A stretch of 64,000 bases of DNA from positions 1 to 64,000 of the forward strand of contig JAAMPI010000074.1 of assembly GCA_013054445.1 (NCBI GenBank), in the 5' to 3' direction. This document shows, in pieces, positions 44,762 through 56,485 of this stretch; within the stretch, counting starts at the first letter, position 1, and every line of letters starts with the position of its first letter. Source of the stretch: Cudoniella acicularis. Its lineage: Eukaryota; Ascomycota; Leotiomycetes; Helotiales; Helotiaceae. The notes beneath the pieces are model-generated. The model ran no database searches. It saw nothing but the letters and a program-made list of their open reading frames with translations, and was not told where the DNA came from. Both the position numbers and the translations under genes were made by a program.

Positions 44762-47700
44762 TTGGCGAGTAGCGGGAGACGGAAGCCATCTATAGCCTAA
44801 CCGGATTTCGAAGATGATGGTCATATGGATGACGTGCTATTTCAAAATGAAACTTTGCTGAATATAGATCATGTAATTTTTGGCTCATAAAGGCACTTCT
44901 ACTAGGGAGTGGAGAATGGCTTTTAATCAAGTCAGACAACAGAATTCATAATCTCGTGCCTAATCATTGGAAGCAACCTGCTAGAAAAAAAAAAGCACTG
45001 ATTCTCCGGGAAAAGTAATGGAACTCCCAGCCATCAGCCTAGACTGCTCTCTTACTAAGAGAACAGTGAGCATGAAGTACGGACAGAGAGGAACGCACTA
45101 GCCTTGCTTTATACACGCGGAAATTGGGAACCTTCTGACGAAGTCAAGGATCAGAAGTCTTCTCTTTGAACTTTGAGAGTGCCATAAACAGTCTCATAAC
45201 TTCTCGAACAATGTCAACGAACTCGAACTTTCTCAGTGAGTCAGTTTTTGACAGCCGTGAATTTCAAATTGGGCGGGCCCGGATCACTTGATCTTTCCCG
45301 GGAGGGGTTTATCCCATACCGAGAATCGAAGGAGGAGTCATCGTACTCGGCATCGGAGATGTGAAGAATTCCAGGTCGGGAACAGCGGCTTCGAACCTTT
45401 GCCAAGAGGGAACTAATGGTTCCAGTGTCTGTGAAATTCATGCGAACGAGGCAGTGACACGAACTCAGATGCACAAGAAAGGAGGCCAAATTGTCAATAA
45501 TGTTGTGCACCCCAGGAAATCCTCGGTGAGATGGGGCGAACGGCATCTTGTATGCCAGGTGTGTTGTATGTGCATCCAAGAAACCAAGGCGCGAGATGGT
45601 CAGACAGGATTGGAGAGGGGGAGTCTCGAGGATGGTTGGAAGCAAGGTCTGGCTTCTCTTTGCTTTTGACTTTCTTGGGAAAAAGCTTCCCACGATCATA
45701 CCATGCTTGAGTAACGAGCAAAGGCGGGGAGACGCCAAAAGCAAAAGGGGCGTTGCACAATCTCATTTCTGCTGTGCACGGCGAAGGTTGGGATCGATCC
45801 GAGTTGGCGTAGGTTGAGGTAATTGAGGTTGTTGCTTGTGCTCGTGCTTGTGCTTGTGCTTGTGCTTGCAACAGGCTGTGTTCTGAAAAGTGCGCGAAGG
45901 CTGTGCCGTACAGCGCAAATGTGAGGACAAGCCACCGGCTCACCGCCTTCCCAAAAATCTCCAAGAGCTGGCTTCGAGCCTCGTCCTGCAACAGCTCTCC
46001 TTTGCACCACCTGAACATCAACCACCACACATGGCGGGGTCATCCAAAGGATCCAATTCGTTTGAAGCCGGCACTTCATCGGCCACGAGCAAATTGTACG
46101 GCAAACAGCGCCAAAAGGTGTGGGAAAATGCTGGCAACCAACATTGAGAAGGCCGTGGAAACTGCCGTTTGTAAGCTCATCCCGTGTGACGGACTGACGA
46201 ATTTACAGAAGTGCAGCTATCACCACTCTGGCCGAGGGCCACCAACCTGTCCCCCCCTTTGAGATGCATCCACAGCCCTCATGCGATCCGACGAACCGCA
46301 CTTTGGTGATACGAAGACATTCGACCAGCTCAATTGAATTCAGGCAACAGGCGGACGTACAATGGCAGGCCATAGACGCGGGGATCGAGGGACCTCAATT
46401 GGACAATGACCTACCAGTGACATGACGCGATGAACATTGCTGATGGAGTCCTGATGCACGTCGCTGTTGTCTCCTCGGCCTCTCTCCAATGGATTTCCAA
46501 GCCGGTCACACTCTCTAACTGCCCGCCTCGAAAAAGAAACGCCCTCGAAACTCTGCGTTCAGGTCAACCGTTCGATTGCATCAAGCTCGAGGCTGGGGGG
46601 TGGAAAGCATCATCAGCATGAGCCGCAGATGGATGAAAATCAACAAAGATCGTCAGGTTGTGCCTCGAATCAACAGGTCATCTGCTTCGGGATCGGAAAA
46701 GTTGGAAACATGCGGATCCCTCAACCGGCGGGTTTCAGGAGAAGAGCAAACTCAAAACATATGAGGCTATGTCCATGCTTTTGCCCATGATCCAAGAGAT
46801 GGCAGCGGTGGGGCGGGCCGCTGGGGTGTTCGCTGGAACACGGCTGCCAGTCCACGAATCATAGTTATCTATCCACTCTATGCGGCATTTTGTTTGACTT
46901 CGTTCCACGACTCCATCTAAGAGTCCTGCATCTCTGGCTGACAACACTGCAGCAGTGGGCGGTCGACGACGCAGCCCTCCACGCCGGCCATCCTGTCAAA
47001 GCTCATAGACGCAACTCTCGCGATCGCTGCTGCTCGATATTCCGTGGGTTTTGCCCTGAGCTCCTACTCGGCGACATTGAGTTGGCGGGGAGTCATGCAG
47101 TAAATCCTCCGGGCCAGCACCGCCAGCGTGAAGCTCGCCGTCTGCCCGCCCATGATTCGTGATTCGGCCTGCACATGCGCAACCGCATCACACTGTCGTT
47201 ATCGTTGCGGCGCGGCTTCCAATGAAATCCCCCTTGGACCCTTGGCCGGCCATCCTGCAGTGGGCCCGCTGTTCCTCTCTCGCTGATAAGCCGGTTAAAC
47301 TTAGCGAAAATGAGACAACGCATCAATGTCTCAGGGCCCTCAGCGACTCCATCCATCATAAGTGACCGAAATCCCCCCACACACCGACTTTTCAATCCAA
47401 TTCCTTTCCATATCATCTCAGACCTCCATGCATCTGCCCTCACAGCTCTACAAACTCTCTTACCCTCAACAGCTATTGTTTGCAATTACCCAGCCTAGGA
47501 TCTCACTCATAAACTCCGGCACTTTCTATTTGGCAGCAACCGCTGGCTCAACTAGAACAACAACTACATCAACAAAACAGCCAACCCAAGGAAGCGTTTC
47601 CAAATTTCTCCCCTGGATATTTGTATTCCAATGATTTGTGTCCAAACTCAGACCTGTGTGACCCATCAGCCGGACATCATGACAGGATTCGAACCAAAAC

Positions 47701-49010
47701 ACACCAGGGCGAAGGCTGCCGCCAGGTATATTATTTTTTTGCTTGTTTGCTGTTTTTTGCCTCGAAAATCATGTCGATCGAAAATATGTCATTTCCTTTA
47801 TTTTGCAACATCGGCCCAGCTTCGACAGTCAGCACTATATTCGATTCCGCGGTTTCTATCCCATGGGAAATTTCGGGAACCATGGATTACTTCGTGTTCC
47901 AGTCACGCTCAACATGGACCGTGTCTTTTCTTCCCCTGGAGTCTAGAAATTGTGGATAAGGAAAGTATCGCCCACTCCATTCGACATAATCCTGTTGTTC
48001 TCCGGATTCCCATGTATTTGTCGCGATCCGGGAAGCCTTCTTCCACTGAGAATCGTCCATTTCCGCTCCTTGGAGGACTATTCCCACTGTGATGGTACTT
48101 TGCTTCCTGTTCTCTACCTCTTCTGGATCACTTGTTTCGAGATGAAGATTGACAGGTCCCTGTCAATCAACCCCAGAGTATCGCCGAGATGTACTTTTTG
48201 ATCTGCCATACGGCTCTTCAGGAAGCATGTCTACACAGTCGAGGACCATGTCACATGACATGGTCTTTCTACAAAGCCTCAAATTAGGTTTTGTGCAGCC
48301 GCACTTGGACTCTCGCCAAAACAATCCACATGTTAAGACGATTACTGATGAAGGACCCTGTCCGAATTGATCCATGGATATGCCGGTGGACAAGTTCCGT
48401 ATACTCCTTGCCGGTTGTGGATTCCCAAGGCTGGCCGTTGACCGTTTCGCAAGATCAATGTTGCCAACCGGCAACGGATGAATCGTCAGGCATTAATTAT
48501 GCCCTTGAGTACGTACACCTGCTCAAAGCCGACACGATAGTCGGGCAAGCTATACCCCCTTCCGACCGATCATACACTAACCATACACTTTTCTTCTTTT
48601 CGAATAGAAACTCTCCAGGAATAATCCCCCTGCTTCTTGACCAAGGTTCATGGGTTCCCTCGGATGCAATATTCTCACTCCCGTGATTCTCTCAAACCAC
48701 CTGATGATCCCGGATCTCTTTCTTACCTATAACTTCCTGGACCCCTTTGTATCGCCTCCATGAGACATACCCTCGGACTCGGGCTCAATTTCATGTGCCT
48801 CTTGTTGGTCTGTCGACTCCCCTAACCCAAGATCCGATTGACGAGTAGCTGACATGTTCCCTCTAGATTAAGTGATTGATGTTGCGCCTCGTTCTTTTTT
48901 TTTCTTCTGTCTTGCGATTGTTTTGTGTTTTGTATAGTGGTTGCACAGCACACTAACAGAGATGGTGTAGCGGATTTAATCTTTCAAATGGTTCCAATGT
49001 TGTCCACGGA
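44762..49010. other. Unusually long gene-free interval upstream of the C2H2 gene
   Basis: 4.25 kb. Many short frames on both strands, none with family resemblance or supported splicing. A (TGCTTG)n hexanucleotide repeat of about six units lies at 45833-45869. The base composition is not AT-rich, unlike the decayed blocks. It may contain a long 5' leader and distal regulatory DNA for the regulator at 49011, or genes I cannot recognise. Confidence 0.4.
45833..45869. repeat. (TGCTTG)n hexanucleotide microsatellite
   Basis: About six units of TGCTTG with one variant unit. It produces an Ala-Gln repeat in a minus-strand open frame that I do not consider a gene. Confidence 0.85.
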
Positions 49011-50874
49011 ATGCCTTTTTCTTATCGTCAGACAGCACCTGTCCAGGGTCAAAACAGTGCAGCTTTCTGGAACGGATCTGGTGAAGGTTCACAGTACTCA
49101 CATCAAGATTTTTTGCCTGATGGAGATGCCCACAACGGATTTATTGATGCTTTCGACACATTCCCTGCTTCAAGGGAAAGCCAAACCGGCCAAATTGACA
49201 ACCGAAGTTCTATCTCAGGATCAAGTCAGAACCAGTGGAGTGGCGACCTTACCTCGACTCGGAATGAGTCGCAGGCTATGAGCCGCCTTTCATCACAGGA
49301 TTCCATAGGAGCACATTCCCAGAGAGGCACTCACTCTACAGCTAATATGTATGATCAAAGCCGATCGGCCAGGATGCATTCCAGTCTTTCCCAGGGTTCA
49401 TTTCATATGTCATCATCAAGGTCAGATGTTACAGGCAGGTCAATTAGTCCTGAGGATCCTGCATTGTGTACTCCCACACAACAAATGGATCTGCCAGAAC
49501 TTGAATATCCATTCCTAGGAGATGATTTAGCCGGTGTTCACCCCATGTACCACAGGAATTCCACATCCAGTACGGATCCCCACCCCAATCATGTTTCACT
49601 CTCAGGATCATCTTTCCCAACATATGCCACTGCCGAAGACGACTCGTATGGTCCTTTTACTGTAGGCTCAAATTCCCTGGTCAACCAAGGTCCAGTCTCG
49701 CAGGAGTCTATGATGTGCCATCCTGGCGCTGTTATGGACGCTGCGCTACTGTGGGACAATGGTGGCAATTATCTGGACTCCCAAAGGTCATCTCCCGCCG
49801 CACCTGATGATATCTGGGCCGTAGGTCTCTCTATGATGACTACCTCCTCAACAAACAGTCCTTTAGACTACTCACCTAGTCTTGAAGCCATATCCCCTAG
49901 GTATGTTCAGGATTTTCCAGATTTGGTGGAACTGCCCCCTTACACGACTGGTGACAGGGTGACGAGGAAGCCTATGGGACCTCGGCAATCCAAGGTTCAA
50001 AGCGATTTGGCGGCCAACTCCAGACAGCAGCGCCTCCTAGGGACCTCGGAGACTTCTGATGATTCCTTCAAATTAATGAACCGCTCCAGCCTTGAGATTG
50101 ATAACACTGCCCGGGATCATCCATTGTACCAAAATGTGTCCGCCCAGGCCGATGGGCTTTACCATTGCCCATGGGAAGGCCAAGCTTCTTGCCAGCACAA
50201 GCCCGAAAAGCTCAAGTGCAATTACGAGTAGGCATATTTTCCCAGCTCAAGGTCACAGTGCTAATCATGTTATCTATCTTAGCAAATTCGTGGATTCTCA
50301 CCTGAAGCCCTACCGATGCAAGGTTCTTGCTTGTGAAAACCTCCATTTCTCATCCACTGCCTGTTTGCTTCGCCATGAGCGTGAGGCCCATGCCATGCAT
50401 GGACATGGCGATAAGCCCTTTCTCTGCACCTATGACGGTTGCGAACGCGGCGTACCAGGTAATGGATTTCCTCGACACTGGAATCTCCGGGACCACATGA
50501 AGCGTGTGCACAATGACCCGGGACAAGCCAAGAGCAATGCCTCTGGATCGCCTCCCCCTTCCGGAAATGCTCGAGGAAAGAAGCGTAAGGCCGATGAGAA
50601 ACTAGAGGCTCAGACCACTGAGAAGATTTCTAAAAGGTTGAATTCCCCGCCAGTGGTAGTCCACCAGCCACAGGAGCCAAGCTTGAATGAGCGTTACCAA
50701 CAGGATTGGCAGAAGCTCTTGAACACTGTGGAACAGCTCCGTAATCCAAGGGATATTCACAATCTGAACTTGCTCCACAATATGCATGATACTATCAAGG
50801 TAATGGCCCAGACAAGCAAGCGAATTAGTGATGCCCCAGCCACTGGACAAAATTCCAACCAACAATCTGGCTGA
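49011..50874 (+). CDS. C2H2 zinc-finger transcription factor, two exons
   Basis: A nuclear DNA-binding regulator. Exons are 49011-50227 and 50283-50874, with intron 50228-50282 (GTAGGC...GCTAAT...TTAG, 55 bp), giving 602 residues. The N-terminal 380 residues are Ser-, Gln- and Asn-rich and look like a disordered activation region. The finger region starts at GLYHCPWEGQASCQHKPEKL. The intron interrupts the first finger, and splicing gives KCNYDKFVDSHLKPYRCK. Two further Cys/His units follow: CENLHFSSTACLLRHEREAH and CTYDGCERGVPGNGFPRHWN with LRDHMKRVH. A basic linker (GKKRKADEK) could be a nuclear localisation signal. The C-terminus is helical (RYQQDWQKLLNTVEQL). ATG 49011 is the first in frame. 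The long gene-free upstream interval suggests complex regulation, which is inference. Confidence 0.88.
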
Positions 50875-51787
50875 GTGGACGACAATTTCGTGCATTGTCA
50901 AATGAGCTTGTAAGTCGAGGAATCCCTAGCAAAGGTGTTGTTGTTGCTGTTTACTAACCAATGTGATTTTTGCACTAGATGACCAGACTATATCAATCCA
51001 TGACTACTTCGATCCTGGGACTTCGAACCAAAGGAATACACAGTACTGCGTTCCCAGTACGCATACCCGTATACAGGAAATCGACAGTCAAGTCATGTTA
51101 CCAGTCATGCAAACATAGAGCCAGGATATGTTCATAGGATATCCATTGGACATGCCGGACATGGAATCATTCCAAGGAAAGCCGTGGATCATGCCGTGAA
51201 GACTGTGCCGGGTATTTGAAGCTGGACTCAACGGAGCAGGTCATTCCGCTCTGCTATGAAGGAGGACGTGGAAGAAAGACAGAAAGACAGAAAGATTATC
51301 AAAATCGAGTTTGGAGAGGTTGCTTGCTTATTGCATTGCGATTTCGTTGGTGCGATATTCTATAGATTATTTTGCCTTTGATGCTTTGCTCTGTGCTAGG
51401 AAGGTGCGATGAAGTGACGGGATAAATAGTGAAGAGGTGGATCGTAATGCGTAAATTACCCTCCATAGGATATATAGAATGTGAATTTTGCTTTGTTGAA
51501 TATGCGGTCTAGCCGTGTATCTGCGAGACTGCGAGATTGTGACACTTCAACCCGCCATCTCCCTCGCTCCTTTTGTCCTTCTGCACCGCTGACATCTCCT
51601 GATCTGCTCGTCGCTATACCAGTATAAATACCAGCCCGTTCTCCTGCGTCCCCAGACCGTCTGCGATCTGAAATTGATTGTGAATCTTGTTGCGATTGTT
51701 ATCTCTTAATCTATGCCTTAGCAGCTCATTAACTGGGCCCCCCTTTTTCGTCCGGTGATTTGTAAAATGTGTGAATAACGTCTATCC
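50875..51787. other. 3' flank of the C2H2 gene and LTR-promoter-like segment
   Basis: Contains the 3' UTR region, then at about 51538-51730 a segment starting TGTGACAC with a TATA box (TATAAATACC near 51622). It resembles a retroelement promoter but has no matching end or duplication. No gene recognised. Confidence 0.35.
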
Positions 51788-51937
51788 CTACGTAGCGNAA
51801 AANCNNNNGTGCCGNAAAAAATTAATAGGTACTTTGACTTNAAGNATCTTAAAATCTGTNCACACCTNAATATCTCNTATATTTTCTNANAAGTTATATT
51901 CCGTNGCNACTCCTNGACANCCTAAACCCCTCNNACT
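51788..51937. other. Ambiguous bases in low-quality sequence
   Basis: About 20 scattered single or short-run N calls within 150 bp. This is not a scaffold gap but an unresolved consensus, as when divergent repeat copies are merged. Frames across it are unreliable. Confidence 0.95.
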
Positions 51938-53110
51938 AGAAAATCACGTTCGCATCGTCGCCCTCACACCTGATTTGCAAAGAGTGTCTTTCCATAGCGT
52001 AACAGACTTCCTCTACCACAACTCTATCCTCGAGCTCTTACTATCCCTAATACCTATCAAGGGGTCTTATCCGAGCTCTAAAGCCTCGCTACGATGCAGG
52101 GAATCGTCATCAGCCTTGTGGCTACTGTGGCGTGCAGATTCACACATGATCGCCATGCGGTTCGGTACCTCGGATCAAAGCGAGTGACAATTTTGGTTAG
52201 TGCGAAACAACCCCGCACGCCCTATAATATTTACGCTGTAATTCCAATTATGTAATCATTGGCTGACGTGAGGCTAAACTGCTCGCGTGACCTGTCAGCG
52301 AGCGAACACCAGATCAGCGCCAGCGTCTCATACTACTTGTACGGTACTACGGGTACACTACCAATTCGAAATCGGCTTCAATTCCGAACACTCAATGATT
52401 TTATTTCTGACCCGCATTTTGTGCGGCACGTGACGTGAGAACTTTTGCCTGAGGATGTATAACGTCGCCTGCGCGTCTACAAACGCCAACATGTATGCAC
52501 ACAGCCACCCTAGTTTCGCCTTCTGCACAGCCACCTGATCCGAGCGCCAGGCCAAACAGCAAGGCCGGCTGTGAGGCTGTCACGGCGGCAATCTTCTCTG
52601 TACCCACACGTCCACATGTCCACGTCCATATCCCTCAATAATTAGGCAATATTCCCCAAACTTCAATCGATCAAGCTCCTTTCTACGTCCTCTCAACATC
52701 TCCTGTTTGTCGTTTACGTGCTAGGAATATAGTCGCTTGGCGCCGTTTTCTCCTACCACTACCTCGCGAACGCTTTTCTTTCCCTCGATCGCCGAGCTGT
52801 GAGCTGGCAGCCGATCCCGAACTGTCACCCGACTCTCGCCCGTCAATGCTCCCCTACACTGCTGCCTTCTACCACCGCTCTTCCCGCCATCATGCAGCGG
52901 CAAGTCGGTAGGAACAGCATATAGTACCTTCGCCATAACCAATATCGACGACTGTTGAACTATGGCGTCAGATTACCAATTTCCCCCTAATACACACGTC
53001 ACACACTCGCTACCTAATATACGCCACCTGACACACGTCAGCTTTAGGCTCCAGCTTTACGCTACTATGTATATAATAGACGTATATCCCCCTCATTCAA
53101 GAGGGCAGGC
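51938..53110. other. Intergenic, repeat-derived appearance
   Basis: No supported gene. Short CACGTGAC and CGTGAC motifs recur at 52260-52440. The segment sits between ambiguous sequence and a frameshifted gene and probably belongs to collapsed repeat DNA. Confidence 0.35.
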
Positions 53111-53916
53111 TTGCAGACAAATAAACTCATAAACCTCGCACTTCAACAACGACCTCTTCGTCCTCGTAACTTTCTTCGCCGAGGCAACCACCAGCGCCAC
53201 CCTCTCCCCCTCAAGATCACCATCGGCCAATACCTCGGCTTCAAGATAATCGTAATTATTAATATGATCGGGTTCGCCGTCTCACTCGCCCTTCCCTCTG
53301 AACCGATTGGCTTCCTTAGTCTCTCACCTATATTGCTTGGAATATGGAAACTACTCGAGGTTGTCTTCCCGACCGAGGAGGAAGAGGAAGCGGAGAAATT
53401 GAGGATTGCGGTATGAAGAGTATATTCAAAGTCTCGGTGATCACCGTGATAAATGGGGGAGATAATATCGGGATATATATACCTCTCTTTTCGCAAGCGA
53501 AGGGCGTAGAGATAGCTATTTATGTGGTTGTCTACTACATCCTCGGCGTGTGGTGCTTCGCGGCATGGTTGTTGATGGGGCAGAAGCATGTTCTACGGCT
53601 AGTGGAGAAGTATATAAATTGGGTGATTCCGTTCCTCTACATGGGCCTCGGGATCGACATCACTATCAAGTCGAACTGCTACCCGTGGTCTATCGAACAT
53701 ATCGATAACCAGTTCTTGGCAAACCCGGGGAAGACTATCATGGCTGTTGTTTCTGCGGCGGTGCTTTTGGCGGCTATTGGAGCGATGCTCTGGTTGAAGT
53801 TGCGGAAGAGGACACAACAGCTGGCCCGGCAGCTCCATCAGCGCAACAAGGTCCGCCGCCGAGATATCCAGCTTTGTCGTGTACAGTACTCTTCGCATGT
53901 GCTCATTGTTGCTTAA
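53111..53916 (+). pseudogene. Cadmium-resistance transporter (Cad family), frameshifted
   Basis: Cad-family membrane proteins export or sequester Cd2+; the founding members are bacterial CadD. Three same-strand frames make up one protein. The first (about 53140-53205) reads FNNDLFVLVTFFAEATTSAT. After a one-base deficit in CTCTCCCCCTC it continues PLKITIGQYLGFKIIVIINM, then GFAVSLALPSEPIGFLSLSP and an EEEEE loop. At about 53412 (GCGGTATGAAG) another one-base deficit moves to MKSIFKVSVITVINGGDNIG, YIPLFSQAKGVEIAIYVVVY, FLYMGLGIDITIKSNCYPWS, IEHIDNQF. About five to six TM helices are evident. No start codon was found for the first segment. Ambiguous bases lie 1.2 kb away and one break is in a C run, so sequencing error is possible. 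The protein is otherwise well conserved. Confidence 0.8.
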
Positions 53917-54037
53917 GTGCGATATCATGGCATCGTTCGTGGAGGAGGCTTATGACCAGTCGATGGGTTTTCGTGGGAATCGAAAGTCGTGCTCTGTTGA
54001 TGGTGGTTCATGATGATGATGGTCGTGTTTTGAGCCC

Positions 54038-54349
54038 TTGTCCACCCTACACCCGAATACGTGGGGCGTCAATGGTCCCCCACGCTCTCCCAATGGTGCG
54101 TTCGGCAATGGTTCTGATCAGGAAACGGCCACAGCGGCTGCAAACCCCCACAACACCGTGGCACATTCCAAGGTACGGTCAGGGACATTGCAGGCGAAGA
54201 GAAAACGTGTCCCATGGACACTAGAAGAGAATGAGACGATACTCAAGATGAAGGAGGAGGGTTGCCCATGGGAAGAGATCCATGCTGCCCTCCCGCGCCG
54301 GACACCAGGGGCGATCCAGGTGCAGTACTCTACGAAACTCAAAAAGTAG
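54038..54349 (+). pseudogene. SANT/Myb-like domain fragment
   Basis: An open frame without an ATG ends at TAG 54349. Its C-terminal half is a SANT/Myb-like helix-turn-helix: KRKRVPWTLEENETILKMKE, then EGCPWEEIHAALPRRTPGAI and QVQYSTKLKK. The spaced Trp residues and final basic KLKK fit small fungal Myb-like proteins. Upstream the frame closes at TGA 54017, and no exon supplying a start was found, so I treat it as a fragment. It may be the C-terminal part of the family whose N-terminal part appears at 56486-57301. Confidence 0.6.
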
Positions 54350-54762
54350 AAATATAACCGCCTAGACCTCTCCCACACCTCTCTGACACCTCTTCCCTCC
54401 CTTTTCTTACGTCAAACTGCTTCCTTTGCCGTCGCCGTCTCATGCAGGCGGTATCAGCTGAGATTCCGCCAACCTGTGACCGTTTCCCTGAGATCCAAAC
54501 CACTCCTAGTGACTACTTCCTAAATCGACAGGCGCCTTCCTAGTCAGCCCTGCGAAAACACGAATTTGCCCCAAGTTTGCCATCCCTGCTTAGGATTCGT
54601 GCTCACACCACCCACCAGCTCCATGCACGTTGGCATTCTGCCAATGATGGGAGAGAAAGTTGACAGCGACCATGCCCTCTCCTAGCAACAGAGACATCAA
54701 ATTCAAACCCAGGTACTTGACGAGTCTCGGTCCTCCTAGTGCTGTGTAGACCACGCCTTTGG
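54350..54762. other. Intergenic, no feature recognised
   Basis: 413 bp between the SANT fragment and the convergent membrane-protein gene. Nothing supported. Confidence 0.45.
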
Positions 54763-56116
54763 TTAAGAGACATGTGGTAAATATTTCGACCAATCAATGT
54801 CTTCGTACAGCTCTGCTGGGGCTAGCCGCAAACACAAAAACAGCTGCACAATGATCACCACCCTCCCAATTGCATATAGCCCGATGAAGCATACCAATAA
54901 CGAATCAAAAATCTGATACACTCTCGTTTTTCCGGCTTCAAGCCGAACAAAAATAAACAGAATCAAACCGGCAATTGCACATGACACTGTTGTGCTAACG
55001 CTACAAACTCGCCAAATCAACTTTTCTACCGGCGTTGGGAAATCCCAATTCCACGCTGTTATATGTATAGAAGAGAATATGGTTCCTAAAGATGCACTCC
55101 ACCATAATGGCAAAGGAAGCTGAAGGAATTTCCGGGAATAGACTCCAATTGATGCAAACTTCAAATTGGAGATACGACGATCTTCGTTTTGTAATTTCCA
55201 TCCTAATGGGCCGTAATGTGTCTTCGTACTTTCTTCGAGGTAGTCCAGGATTCTCTGTGTATTGTTCGGTTCACCCTGGGCCCGAGCCGCCCTATTGATC
55301 TGTACCTCCAGGCCCTGATTCACATCAATGACCGTGGGATTATTAATACAGTAAGGTTTATCTAACCAAAACCAGTACATTGTTATGGCGCAAAGCACGA
55401 AAGCTGAGGTTGCGAGCTCTAATTGGGAGATTGGAAGACTTTGGACCCGGCGAACAATGGTTTGAACTATGTAGCTAGTCAGTCAAGTTCTAATTTCTCC
55501 ATAGATACGCAGCTAAAACCTCACCCACTAGCCAACCGGCCTGAACCACAGCAAGTCCTTTGACGAGTATATCGGCCTTACTTCTGTCTTTTATTTCCTC
55601 TAGAGGTACACGACCGGGTAGTAGGGCCGGCAAAATCTCATTGGGCCCCTCCTCTCGCAGATTCTGACCTGCTTCTCCAGAAAAATACCGCTGTCTAGGG
55701 GGTCGCCAAGCAGGGTTTCTTAACCTGGAAACCTGCCACGCATAGAGTGGGATTGGCTCGTCGAGTGGGCCGAGTCGAATGGCTATTCCCCCCATGCCAG
55801 CAAAAAACCCATGAGTCATAGTCCATCCTTCTTCACGCGTCGCCATATCCTCGTATGACTCCTTGGCATTCGCCCAATCTTCAATGGCAGTGGCTACCGC
55901 TATCTCGGGGGCAATCGCAACGATGAACATCCATTTTATTTGGCGTGCTGCTGGCGACATGGATTTTAGCCGTGGGAACCTAGCTCGCCTTTCTTCAGCA
56001 CTCGGAAGGTTCGGATGGACTGCAGTATATGTGCAAAGAAGCAGCACAGTCAGACAACTCCATAATATGTCAAAGGAGCTTCTAGTGCTTGATAACCTCC
56101 AGCCAACATCAGACAT
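54763..56116 (-). CDS. Multi-TM fungal membrane protein, two exons
   Basis: Exons are complement of 56116-55525 and 55466-54763, with intron 55467-55524 (GTGAGG...CTGACTAG...TAG, 58 bp). The total of 1296 bp gives 431 residues, phases agree. The junction joins VQAGWLV to VQTIVRRVQSLPISQLELAT, a typical sequence of a large uncharacterised fungal family. TM segments are visible near the N-terminus (ILWSCLTVLLLCTYTAVH), at IKWMFIVAIAPEIAVATAIE, at SAFVLCAITMYWFWLDKP, and three to four more toward the C-terminus (WWSASLGTIFSSIHI, SCAIAGLILFIFV, DSLLVCFIGLYAIGRVVIIV). There is no enzymatic motif. It looks intact, unlike its neighbours on both sides. Confidence 0.82.
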
Positions 56117-56485
56117 GGTGCTCTGCTATTGCGATATTCCAATCTTCGATATGAAAGTTTCAAGAAACGTTCGGGTTTCGACAGAAGACTTATACGTCTT
56201 ATGGAAGAAAGTAAGGATAGGAACGAAATTGTTGGAACTCAATATTGGAGGTTGACGACTAGATTTCTAAACTTGTGCGGGGCAAGCCCTATATATACAT
56301 CCAGTATATAAACTACAGTGTATCAGCGTACACCTAGTCCCAACAGATTGCCCCTCCTTATTTCCATTTGCGCTATCATCTGTATCTATAGTACATCCCA
56401 TTTCATATATCAAAAAAGAAAAGTATTTTACTATTTCCTTAGCTTGTTTATACGCATATTGATCTGACTCCGCAGCACCGATCCA
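56117..56485. other. Intergenic upstream of the membrane-protein gene
   Basis: 369 bp, probably the promoter of the minus-strand gene. Nothing else recognised. Confidence 0.4.

Noticed and set aside
45494..46030. 178-codon minus-strand frame with Ala-Gln repeat
   Set aside because: The repeat comes from a TGCTTG microsatellite and the rest resembles nothing; start context poor.
47670..47720. GGTTCGAATCC-like T-arm motif on the minus strand
   Set aside because: The flanking bases cannot form the T-stem and no acceptor or D arm fits, so not a tRNA.
51538..51730. TGTGAC start with TATA box as a second LTR
   Set aside because: No matching 3' end, no target duplication and no partner LTR; ambiguous bases follow.
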